Below are positions 1-6,426 of a DNA stretch of 6,704 nucleotides, piece by piece. Each line of letters opens with the position of its first letter. Position 1 is the first letter of the stretch. This stretch comes from Campylobacteraceae bacterium. GTDB lineage: Bacteria > Campylobacterota > Campylobacteria > Campylobacterales > Sulfurospirillaceae. Location: the NCBI GenBank assembly GCA_027040375.1, contig JALUMJ010000188.1:1-6704 (forward strand), read 5' to 3'. A program made the translations under genes and the position numbers. The notes beneath the pieces are model-generated. The model saw only the letters and a list, made by a program, of their open reading frames with translations. It made no database searches and was not told where the DNA came from.

Positions 1-101
1 ATATTTTATAGGAAAACTAATAGTTATTTGGATAATATTTAAAATATATTTAAAAATTAATATTAATATTTCGGAAGCTAATAACATTTATAAGGTGAGA
101 G
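1..101 (+). other. AT-rich leader upstream of the Bat operon
   Basis: This stretch carries no convincing coding region on either strand. It is almost pure A/T until about position 70 and includes a perfect palindrome that is also a tandem repeat, AATATTAATATT at 59-70. The only clear functional element is the ribosome binding site AAGG(TGAGAG) from 92, six bases before the moxR start. The upstream neighbour lies outside the window, so it is not possible to tell whether the operon begins here or extends further left. Confidence 0.6.
24..38 (+). promoter_or_regulatory. candidate sigma-70 promoter -10 region for the operon
   Basis: TTTG followed by GATAAT (27-36) resembles the T-rich plus TATAAT style of epsilonproteobacterial housekeeping promoters, which often lack a recognisable -35 box. 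It matches the TATAAT hexamer at 5 of 6 positions. Transcription would start near 43 and give a leader of about 60 nt. In DNA this AT-rich, near-matches occur by chance, so the assignment is weak; another -10 may lie within 45-70. Confidence 0.25.
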
Positions 102-1049
102 ATGAACAATAAAATAGAAGAGATTAAAAAAGAAGTTAGTAAGATTATCGTAGGTCAAGAGGAGTTGGTTGATTCTCTTTTGATTGGTTTGATTGCTGGG
201 GGTCATATACTTGTTGAGGGTGTTCCTGGACTTGCAAAGACTACAGCGATTAATGCACTTTCAAAATCACTTGGTTTGGGATTTAAGAGGATACAGTTTA
301 CTCCAGACCTTCTTCCAAGTGATGTTGTTGGAACTGAAGTTTATAATCAAAAAGATGCAAGTTTTTCTGTGAGAAAAGGACCTATTTTTACAAATCTTCT
401 TTTGGCTGATGAGATAAATAGAGCTCCTGCAAAAGTGCAATCTGCTCTTCTTGAAGTTATGCAAGAAAAGCAGGTTACTATCTCTGATACCACTTTTAAA
501 CTAGATGAGCCTTTTTTGGTAATGGCTACTGAGAATCCAGTTGAGCAAGAGGGAACTTATAGACTCCCTGAGGCACAATTAGATAGATTTATGCTAAAAG
601 TTATGGTGGGTTACAACACCCCAAGTGAAGAGTTTGAGATAGTTCAAAGAGTTGCAAAAAATGGTTTTGAAAGTGTTGAGCAAGTAGCTGGTGTTGAAGA
701 TATATTGGAACTTAGAAAGAGTTTAGATGATATACATGTAGATGATGCACTTCAAAAATACATGATAGATATAGTCTTTGCAACAAGATTTCCAAAGCAG
801 TATGGATTGGATGAGTTAGAAGATATGATTGAGTTTGGTGCAAGTCCTAGAGCATCAATCGACATGTACAAAGCTAGTCGTGCTATGGCCCTTCTTAGAG
901 GCAAAGACTTTGTTACACCTCTTGATGTGGCAAGCGTTGTAAATAGTATTTTAAGGCATAGAGTGATTTTAAGTTACCAAGCAGAATCTAGTGGTTTAGA
1001 TACTGAAAAAGTAGTAGAAAAGATTATGAATAAAATCAAAGCTCCGTAA
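102..1049 (+). CDS. moxR: MoxR-family AAA+ ATPase
   Basis: This is a cytoplasmic AAA+ ATPase of the MoxR family, whose members act as chaperone-like remodellers for VWA-domain partner proteins. At 315 aa it is the usual full length. Visible motifs are Walker A GVPGLAKT at residues 40-47, Walker B with LADE at 101-104, sensor 1 ATENP at 142-146, the RLPEAQLDRF block at 154-163 carrying the likely arginine finger, and the sensor 2 region GASPRAS at 246-252. The C-terminal 60 residues form the helical lid, including the LRHRVILSY segment near 284-292. The ATG at 102 has a good AAGG ribosome binding site six bases upstream. It is the first gene of the run, 12 nt before the DUF58 gene, the classic MoxR-DUF58-VWA arrangement. 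All ATPase motifs look intact. The family call is firm; the substrate is not known. Confidence 0.96.
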   Translation: MNNKIEEIKKEVSKIIVGQEELVDSLLIGLIAGGHILVEGVPGLAKTTAINALSKSLGLGFKRIQFTPDLLPSDVVGTEVYNQKDASFSVRKGPIFTNLLLADEINRAPAKVQSALLEVMQEKQVTISDTTFKLDEPFLVMATENPVEQEGTYRLPEAQLDRFMLKVMVGYNTPSEEFEIVQRVAKNGFESVEQVAGVEDILELRKSLDDIHVDDALQKYMIDIVFATRFPKQYGLDELEDMIEFGASPRASIDMYKASRAMALLRGKDFVTPLDVASVVNSILRHRVILSYQAESSGLDTEKVVEKIMNKIKAP

Positions 1050-1061
1050 GGATTTTTGATT

Positions 1062-1892
1062 ATGAGAAATAGACTAAAAGAGATACTTCTTAAAGTTAAA
1101 AAGAAGGTTTTTACAGGAAATCTTGGCAATACTCTTAGCACATTTAAAGGAACTGGTCTTGATTTTAGTGAAATCAAAGATTATGCTATTGGCGATGATG
1201 TAAGAAGTATAAATTGGAAATCAACTGCCAAAGGTATGGGTGTAAAAGTCAATCTTTTTAATGAAGAGAGAGAGCTTAATATCATCATAGCATTTTTAGT
1301 AAATGGTTCTATCAACTTTGGAACTAAAAGATTCAAGCAAGAAGTTATGGCAGAAGTTATGGGTTTTCTTACTTATTCTGCTTTAAAAAATAGTGATAAT
1401 TTAACTACGGTTTTCTTTGATGAGCAGTTAGAAAAACTGTTTAAGCCAACCAAAAAACTTGGTGTTTTAGAAGATACTTTGAAGTATGCACTTGAAATTG
1501 ACGCTGTAAAAAAACATGTGGATTACGATAAGTTTTGTGCATTTGTAAACTCTAGCATCAAGAAAAAATCACTTATATTTTTAATCGGAGATTTTTATGA
1601 AGATGTTGATCTTTCAAAAATTTCTCATAAAAACGAAGTATATGCTTTGATAGTTCGAGATAGATTTGAAGAAAATCCGAAATTTAGCGGAGATATCTCT
1701 TTAGTTGACCCAGTTTCACTTGATGAAGACAGTATGAGTCTGGATAAAAGCAGTTTAGCTCAATACAGAAAATTGCTAAAAGAACACGATGAAGAGCTTT
1801 ATGCGCATTTTTTAACTCATAAGATAAGATATGGAAAAATTTACACAGATGATGATGTATATCTCAAAATTTCTGGGATTTTAAAGGGGTAA
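1062..1892 (+). CDS. DUF58 family protein, MoxR partner
   Basis: This is a DUF58 protein of 276 aa, a family with a VWA-like fold almost always encoded next to MoxR. The diagnostic block is at residues 30-57: GTGLDFSEIKDYAIGDDVRS followed by INWKSTAK. The later GDF at 176-178 matches the SDF usually seen at the second conserved strand. No transmembrane helix is visible, so it is probably cytoplasmic and could link the ATPase to the membrane-bound Bat proteins (inference). The start is set at ATG 1062, nine bases after AAGGA at 1048-1052. A TTG six bases earlier at 1056 is in frame but sits only three bases from that site. The segment corresponding to the MIDAS D-x-S-x-S reads LVNGS (79-83), so the metal-binding aspartate appears to be missing. 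The gene lies 12 nt after moxR and 2 nt before the next gene. Confidence 0.93.
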   Translation: MRNRLKEILLKVKKKVFTGNLGNTLSTFKGTGLDFSEIKDYAIGDDVRSINWKSTAKGMGVKVNLFNEERELNIIIAFLVNGSINFGTKRFKQEVMAEVMGFLTYSALKNSDNLTTVFFDEQLEKLFKPTKKLGVLEDTLKYALEIDAVKKHVDYDKFCAFVNSSIKKKSLIFLIGDFYEDVDLSKISHKNEVYALIVRDRFEENPKFSGDISLVDPVSLDEDSMSLDKSSLAQYRKLLKEHDEELYAHFLTHKIRYGKIYTDDDVYLKISGILKG

Positions 1893-1894
1893 TT

Positions 1895-2272
1895 ATGGGA
1901 GAAAAACTAAGGGATATAAAAGGGATTGTTGAGGTTAGTGATTTTTCTATGTATTATCTTATCGCCCTTTGTCTTTTGGTGTTGATTTGTATCGCTGTAC
2001 TTATATACTATTTGATGCAACCCAAGAAAAGACAAAAGCCAACAAGCAGGGATAAAGCACTGATAAACCTTAAAAATCTAAATTTTAAAGACGCTAAAGA
2101 TGTAGCATATGCGTTTACTTTAAATGTGCCTTATTTCATAAATGAAAATAATAAGACGAAGATAAAAAAATTGTTAAAAGAGTTAGAAATATTTAAATAT
2201 AAAAAAGATGTTCCGCAAATGTCAGATTCGCTAAAAGTTGAGATAAAAGAAATCATAAAGGGGTTAAGATAA
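1895..2272 (+). CDS. small single-helix membrane protein, DUF4381-like
   Basis: This 125-aa protein occupies the slot where many MoxR/VWA operons encode a DUF4381 protein. It has a short N-terminal segment with LRDIKGIVEV (5-14), which resembles the LrDIh...P start of that family. One transmembrane helix follows at about 19-41, then a basic stop-transfer KKRQK (44-48) and a cytoplasmic tail of some 80 residues. The positive-inside rule puts the N-terminus in the periplasm. The tail contains an amphipathic stretch IKKLLKELEIFKYKKD (90-105) that resembles part of the BatD tail. The ATG is preceded by AAAGGGG at 1883-1889, five bases upstream. The stop overlaps the batA start (TAATG). The reading frame and membrane topology are clear; the family assignment rests on position, length and the N-terminal motif and is only moderately certain. 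Confidence 0.7.
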   Translation: MGEKLRDIKGIVEVSDFSMYYLIALCLLVLICIAVLIYYLMQPKKRQKPTSRDKALINLKNLNFKDAKDVAYAFTLNVPYFINENNKTKIKKLLKELEIFKYKKDVPQMSDSLKVEIKEIIKGLR

Positions 2273-3168
2273 TGTTAAATCAGATTTCATTTGTTTACCC
2301 TTGGTTCTTACTGCTTATCATCCCTTTTGTGGTGTGTCAGTTATTTTGTAAGCCAAAGATGGATGCTATATTTTTTCCAACTATGAAGTTTTTAAAAAAA
2401 GCTTCTAAAAAAAGCCTTTTTTTAGAAAATATACTTAAATATCTAGTTATTTCACTTTTGCTAATCTCGATAGCAAGCCCAATAATCACAGATAAAATAA
2501 GCATACAAAATGACAAAGGCTACGAAATATCTTTGATACTAGATGCGAGCGGTTCTATGGCAGAAAATAATAAATTTGGCATAGTAAAAAGTATAGTAAG
2601 TGACTTTTTGGATAAAAGAAAGCATGACAAGATAGGGCTTAGTATATTTGCAGATTTTGCTTATGTAGCAGTTCCTTTGACTTATGATAAAAAAAGCATA
2701 AAAAGACTTCTCAAAAGAATCGATGTAGGCATAGCGGGAAGCAGAAGAACAGCTTTGTATGAAGCACTTTTTTTAAGCTCAAATCTTTTTAAAAATTCAC
2801 ATGCAAAGAAAAAAATAGCGATACTTTTGACGGACGGCATGAATAATGTAGAAAACATTCCACTTGATGTTGCTCTAAAAACTGTTAAAAAATACGGTAT
2901 AAAAGTATATACAGTGGGAGTTGGAAGTGCTGGCGATTTTAATCCAGCAGTGCTTAAAAAGATAGCAAGGGATAGCGGAGGTAAATTTTTCTCTGCAAAT
3001 AGCAAACAAAAACTAGCTGAGATTTATGCAACTATTAATAAGTTAGAAAAAAGTAAAATAAAAGCAAATAAATATGTCAAAAAAGATTATCTTTTTGCTT
3101 ATCCATTAGGACTCGCACTCTTTTTTGCGATATTGTTACTTTTTAGTAGAAACAAGGAGTTGGTATGA
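2272..3168 (+). CDS. batA: BatA, inner-membrane VWA-domain protein
   Basis: BatA is a von Willebrand factor A protein of the Bat cluster; 298 aa is close to typical. Helices lie at about 9-26 and 53-70, with a basic linker between them (KPK, KKASKK) that should face the cytoplasm. The VWA domain spans about 84-262 and a third helix about 273-291. The domain therefore projects into the periplasm and the short tail SRNKELV is cytoplasmic. The metal site (MIDAS) is intact: DASGS at 91-95, T160 in GSRRTALYEAL, and TDG at 187-189. Such domains bind a divalent cation and protein ligands. The start is supported by AAGGGG at 2258-2263, eight bases upstream. The start overlaps the previous stop by one base, and the end overlaps batB by four (ATGA). 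A 25-bp inverted repeat lies inside the gene at 2403-2427. Confidence 0.9.
   Translation: MLNQISFVYPWFLLLIIPFVVCQLFCKPKMDAIFFPTMKFLKKASKKSLFLENILKYLVISLLLISIASPIITDKISIQNDKGYEISLILDASGSMAENNKFGIVKSIVSDFLDKRKHDKIGLSIFADFAYVAVPLTYDKKSIKRLLKRIDVGIAGSRRTALYEALFLSSNLFKNSHAKKKIAILLTDGMNNVENIPLDVALKTVKKYGIKVYTVGVGSAGDFNPAVLKKIARDSGGKFFSANSKQKLAEIYATINKLEKSKIKANKYVKKDYLFAYPLGLALFFAILLLFSRNKELV
2403..2427. repeat. perfect 12-bp inverted repeat inside batA
   Basis: TTCTAAAAAAAG (2403-2414) and CTTTTTTTAGAA (2416-2427) are exact reverse complements around a single C. The left arm's TAAAAAAAGC is also repeated directly 13 bases upstream (2393-2402), giving three 7-base homopolymer runs in about 30 bases. 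In RNA the stem would be almost entirely A-U with a GCC loop, so it is weak. It encodes the junction between the cytoplasmic linker and the second helix of BatA (KKASKKSLFLE). It may be coincidence in AT-rich code. Confidence 0.6.
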
Positions 3169-4130
3169 TTTATTTTTTACATGTAGATTGGCTTTGGGCT
3201 CTTTTGCTGTTGTTGCCACTCTTTTACTTTTTGAAATACAATAAAAAATCATATGAGTCTTTGTTTGCCAAAGATGTATTGGCAAAAATACGAGTTAAAA
3301 ATAGGGGTTTTAATAAGAGGATAAGAAACTTTCTTTTGATATTTAGTCTATTTTTTATGATATTGGCTCTTGCTCGCCCTGTTATCGATAAGGGTGATAT
3401 CAAAGTAAAATCTACCTTTATAAATGTTGTCGTGGGGCTTGATATCTCAAATTCAATGTTTGTGAGCGATGTATATCCAAACAGATTTAAACTTGCAAAG
3501 AAAAAATTTGATATCTTTTTAAAAGACATGAAAAACGCAAGAGTAGGTGTCATAGGATTTAGTTCCAAATCCTTTTTAGTCGCTCCTCTTAGTGAAGATT
3601 ACTATTCTCTTGATTTTTTGGTTAAAAACCTTAGCGTTGGGAGCATGAGCCTTAGAGGCACTGATTTTATGAGTGCATTAGAAGCGGCAAATGACTTGTA
3701 TAAAACCAAAGAGAAAAAGGCGTTTTTGATTTTCACTGATGGTGGTGATCAGAGTGATTTTAGCAAAGAGATTGCATATGCGAAAGAGCACAATATCGTA
3801 GTATTTGTTTATGCCATTGGAAGCGATAAAGGTGGAGTGATAAAAACAAAAAATGGTGCCCTAAAAGATAAAAACGGCAATATAGTAGTAGTGAAGATAA
3901 ATGAAAATATCAAAAAGTTGGCACTACAAACTGGAGGAGCTTATATGCGCTCAACTCTTTCAAAAAAAGATATATCTATGCTTGCTAATTCTATAAAATC
4001 CAAATTTAAAGCAAAGGGCAGTGAGATAAATTCGATAAAAGATAGATTAGAATTGTTTTATTATCCATTAGCATTGGCGATATTGTTCTTTTTTATGGCA
4101 AATTTTTCACTAAGAGGTAAGAGATCATGA
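3165..4130 (+). CDS. batB: BatB, inner-membrane VWA-domain protein
   Basis: BatB is the second VWA protein of the cluster, 321 aa. It shares BatA's topology: helices at about 9-24 and 55-72 around a strongly basic cytoplasmic linker (KYNKK to NKRIRN), a periplasmic VWA domain at about 84-285, and a final helix near 297-313 ending in RGKRS. The MIDAS is complete: DISNS at 93-97, T166 in RGTDFMSAL, and TDGGD at 191-195. The stretch SDVYPNRFKLAKKKF after the first motif, and the late loop with GVIKTKNGALKDKNGN before LALQTGGAYMRST, are BatB hallmarks that separate it from BatA. The start has AAGGAG at 3154-3159, five bases upstream. It overlaps batA by four bases and batC by four (both ATGA), pointing to translational coupling. 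A role as a heteromeric partner of BatA is inference from family context. Confidence 0.92.
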   Translation: MIYFLHVDWLWALLLLLPLFYFLKYNKKSYESLFAKDVLAKIRVKNRGFNKRIRNFLLIFSLFFMILALARPVIDKGDIKVKSTFINVVVGLDISNSMFVSDVYPNRFKLAKKKFDIFLKDMKNARVGVIGFSSKSFLVAPLSEDYYSLDFLVKNLSVGSMSLRGTDFMSALEAANDLYKTKEKKAFLIFTDGGDQSDFSKEIAYAKEHNIVVFVYAIGSDKGGVIKTKNGALKDKNGNIVVVKINENIKKLALQTGGAYMRSTLSKKDISMLANSIKSKFKAKGSEINSIKDRLELFYYPLALAILFFFMANFSLRGKRS

Positions 4131-4909
4131 GATATATAATAATATTGATTTTAAGCATAGTTTATTTAAATGCAGGTCTTCTTGATTTTAGAGATATAAG
4201 TAAAGCTAAGAGTAGTTATGCAAGTAAAGATTATAAAAATGCCATAAGCGAATATCAAAAAGTTCAAGGCAAAGATGGTGCTACTTATGACCTTGCAAAT
4301 AGTTATTATAAGGCAAAAAAATATAAAAAAGCGTTGGAAACATACAAAAAAATTAGTAATCCAAGTTTGAAATTTAAGAAGCTTTACAATATGGGAAATG
4401 CATATGCAAATCTAAAAAAAATAGATGATGCTATAAAGAGTTATGAAGATGCTTTGAAAATAAAACAAGATAAAGATGCTAAGTATAATCTAGAACTTTT
4501 GAAAAAACAGAAGAAAAAACAGCAAAAGAAAAAGAAAAAAAATAAGAAGAAAAAAAATAATAAAAAGAAGAAAGACAAAAATAAAGGCAAAAAGAAGTCT
4601 GATAAAAACAAGAAAAATAGCAAGAAGAATGATAAAAACAAACCAAATAAGAAAGCTGGTAAAAATAAGAAAAATCAAAATAAAAATAAAAAGACAAAAG
4701 GGAACAGGCAAAAGCAAAATCAGAATAAAAACAAAAAACAAAAAAATAAAAAAGATGCAAAAAAAGCGCAAAAGAAGAAAAAAGTGCAACCTATAAGTGA
4801 TATGGAAGAGAGAAAGTATAAAAAGATTTTAAACAAAAGAGGCATAAACACTTTAATGTTGCCACTTAGTACAAAAGGAGAAAAAAGTGATGAACAAAAT
4901 CCTTGGTAG
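4127..4909 (+). CDS. batC: BatC, periplasmic TPR protein with a lysine-rich linker
   Basis: BatC-type protein of 260 aa. An N-terminal signal peptide (1-16, MRYIIILILSIVYLNA) should be cut before GLLDF; no lipobox cysteine is seen. About three TPR-like helical pairs follow at 24-46, 51-76 and 83-112, for example YDLANSYYKAKKYKKALETY and YNMGNAYANLKKIDDAIKSY. Residues 126-220 are a low-complexity linker with about 52 Lys and 18 Asn in 95 residues. The C-terminus returns to ordered-looking sequence: ISDMEERKYKKILNKRG at 223-239, then LMLPL and a final NPW. TPR modules bind proteins, and BatC is thought to work with BatA/BatB at the periplasmic face. AGAGG near 4113-4117 serves as ribosome binding site. 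It overlaps batB by four bases and batD by 20. The strongly cationic linker is unusual; the overall identity is well supported by order and TPRs. Confidence 0.87.
   Translation: MRYIIILILSIVYLNAGLLDFRDISKAKSSYASKDYKNAISEYQKVQGKDGATYDLANSYYKAKKYKKALETYKKISNPSLKFKKLYNMGNAYANLKKIDDAIKSYEDALKIKQDKDAKYNLELLKKQKKKQQKKKKKNKKKKNNKKKKDKNKGKKKSDKNKKNSKKNDKNKPNKKAGKNKKNQNKNKKTKGNRQKQNQNKNKKQKNKKDAKKAQKKKKVQPISDMEERKYKKILNKRGINTLMLPLSTKGEKSDEQNPW
4502..4786 (+). repeat. purine-rich low-complexity tract encoding the BatC lysine linker
   Basis: By hand count about 84% of the bases on the + strand are purines (45 pyrimidines in 285), mostly A, as irregular AAA/AAG lysine codons mixed with AAT/AAC. It contains two runs of eight A (4535-4542 and 4550-4557) and many A5-A7 runs. 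There is no exact repeat unit, so it is low-complexity rather than a clean tandem array. The reverse strand shows spurious Phe-rich open frames as a by-product. Confidence 0.85.
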
Positions 4910-6404
4910 GATATTTATATTAGTTTTACTGTCAACTTCACTGTTTGCTGGAGTTAAGGCATTTGTTGATAAAAATGCAGTTTACAAAGGCGAAATGGTT
5001 AGATTTACCATAAGTGCGGAAGGAAAAAATCCAAAATTTCCAACTTTAACCAAGATTGCAGGGTACAATGTGCAGAGTGTTTCGGAGTCATCATCGACAA
5101 CTATTATCAATGGAAATTATAAAAATACAGTTTCAAAAACATATTATTTCACACCAAACAGAAGTTTGGATATACCATCATATAAAGTTACTGTTGATGG
5201 AAAAGAGTATGCAACAGATATGATAAGCGTGGATGTAGTCAAACAAATAGCTTCTAAAAAAAGTGATGAATTTTCTATTAGTATGGATATGGACAAAAAT
5301 GATGTGTATGTAGGAGAGCCTGTTAAGGTTGATGTGAAATTTCGTTATAAGCTTAGTTCTAAAGCTGATAAAATTATGATTACCCCACTTAATATCAGCG
5401 ATTTTTGGATAAAGGGGACTAAAAAACCTGTAAAAACTATGAAAAATGATGAGGTAACGCAAACATATCATTATATTGTTTTTCCACAAAAACAAGGTGA
5501 TTTTGAAATCAAACCAATCGAAGCAAATGTAGGTGTATTTAGTAGAAGAAATAGTGGTGGAAATCTATTTAGAGACCCATTTTTTGATTCGTTTAATCAA
5601 ACACTAGAATGGAAAAAATATATCTCAAACAAATTACATATACATGTAAAGCCATTGCCAAATAATCTAGAAGTTTATGGAAAGTTCAACATAAAAGCTA
5701 GCGTCGATAAAACTACTGTCAAGGCAAATAAACCAGTAAATCTTACAATCAGCATAAATGGTATCGGAAATGTAGATGATATCAAAAAATTTGTTCTTGA
5801 TATTGATGATGTGGTTGTATATAGTGATGAGCCAAAAATAAAAACTGGTTTAAAAGATGGCATTTATGGGGGAGTTTTTACACAAAAGGTGGCACTTATA
5901 GCTGATAAGGATTTTACTATTCCTTCTTTAAAATTTAGCTATTTTGATAAAGACTTGAAAAAAGTTGTTACCAAGAAAACTGCTCCGATAGAGATAAAAG
6001 TAAAAGGCGGCAAGGTACAAGTAATCACACCAAAATTAGATACAAAAGAAAATATATCTCCAAAACTAGATAAAGCAAACAGTAACTTAGTAGCCAAGTC
6101 AAATAGTTTTAATCAAAAAAATATTTATTTGTATCTATTAGTTGGCTTTTTACTAGGAATTTTAGCTAGCGTTAGTTTTTACAAATTTAAAACTAAAAAA
6201 ACAGATAAAGTAGAGATGCCGATAATCAAAAAAATCAAAAGAGCAAAAAACGACAAAGAGCTTTTTGAGATTTTACTGCCTTATGGTAAGAGTGATAAAT
6301 ATATAAAGAAAGTGTTGGAGCAACTTGAAGAAAATATCTATGGAAAAGGCGAAACAAAGGTAAATAAAAAAGAGTTGATACAATACTTTTTAGATAACGA
6401 ATAA
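4890..6404 (+). CDS. batD: BatD, membrane-anchored multi-Ig-like protein
   Basis: BatD (oxygen-tolerance family) of 504 aa. A signal peptide ends near residue 19-24 (STSLFAGVKA). Three Ig-like domains follow at about 24-117, 127-215 and 265-371. Each opens with a related strand pattern: FVDKNAVYKGEMVRFTIS, MDKNDVYVGEPVKVDVKF and VDKTTVKANKPVNLTISI. Between the second and third is NLFRDPFFDSF (225-235), the aromatic-acidic loop common in BatD. One helix at about 411-430 anchors it in the inner membrane, leaving a cytoplasmic tail of about 75 basic, helical-looking residues. The start is set at ATG 4890, nine bases after AAGGAG (4875-4880); an in-frame GTG at 4887 is also possible. It begins inside batC and ends at the terminator hairpin, so it closes the operon. 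The surface-rich periplasmic part suggests a scaffold role (inference). Confidence 0.9.
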   Translation: MNKILGRIFILVLLSTSLFAGVKAFVDKNAVYKGEMVRFTISAEGKNPKFPTLTKIAGYNVQSVSESSSTTIINGNYKNTVSKTYYFTPNRSLDIPSYKVTVDGKEYATDMISVDVVKQIASKKSDEFSISMDMDKNDVYVGEPVKVDVKFRYKLSSKADKIMITPLNISDFWIKGTKKPVKTMKNDEVTQTYHYIVFPQKQGDFEIKPIEANVGVFSRRNSGGNLFRDPFFDSFNQTLEWKKYISNKLHIHVKPLPNNLEVYGKFNIKASVDKTTVKANKPVNLTISINGIGNVDDIKKFVLDIDDVVVYSDEPKIKTGLKDGIYGGVFTQKVALIADKDFTIPSLKFSYFDKDLKKVVTKKTAPIEIKVKGGKVQVITPKLDTKENISPKLDKANSNLVAKSNSFNQKNIYLYLLVGFLLGILASVSFYKFKTKKTDKVEMPIIKKIKRAKNDKELFEILLPYGKSDKYIKKVLEQLEENIYGKGETKVNKKELIQYFLDNE

Positions 6405-6426
6405 TCCCACGATAGTGGGATTATTC
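6399..6426. terminator. bidirectional terminator-like hairpin between convergent genes
   Basis: GAATAATCCCAC (6399-6410) and GTGGGATTATTC (6415-6426) are perfect reverse complements around the loop GATA, giving a 12-bp stem with a GC core. The batD stop TAA (6402-6404) lies inside the left arm. The stop TAG of the opposite gene (complement of 6426-6428) begins at the last base of the right arm. There is no long T-run on either side, only TTATTC/TAATATTT to the right, so termination strength is uncertain. The placement and symmetry fit a shared terminator. Confidence 0.8.

Noticed and set aside
59..70. AATATTAATATT palindrome as a regulator binding site
   Set aside because: The whole 1-70 region is almost pure A/T, so short palindromes are expected by chance; nothing else supports an operator.
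1056..1058. TTG as the start of the DUF58 gene
   Set aside because: It lies only three bases after the AAGGA site, while ATG 1062 has ideal nine-base spacing and is the commoner start codon.
2391..2406. T TTA AAA slippery heptamer with a hairpin five bases downstream in batA, like a programmed -1 frameshift site
   Set aside because: The stem is nearly all A-U and weak, and the -1 frame meets TAA at 2406 after three codons, so no meaningful product would arise. Such heptamers are common in AT-rich code.
3224..3568. Open frame of 114 codons on the - strand inside batB (and similar ones at 267-464, 974-1177, 2682-3005, 5178-5495 and 5675-5863)
   Set aside because: All lie opposite well-supported genes, have no recognisable motif or ribosome binding site, and are expected in AT-rich code.
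4441..4789. Three overlapping Phe/Leu-rich open frames on the - strand across batC
   Set aside because: They are the reverse complement of AAA/AAG lysine codons; the composition is an artefact of the lysine tract and there is no ribosome binding site or family resemblance.
4887..4889. GTG as the batD start
   Set aside because: The adjacent in-frame ATG at 4890 has acceptable spacing from AAGGAG and gives the same signal peptide minus one residue; GTG cannot be excluded but is less likely.
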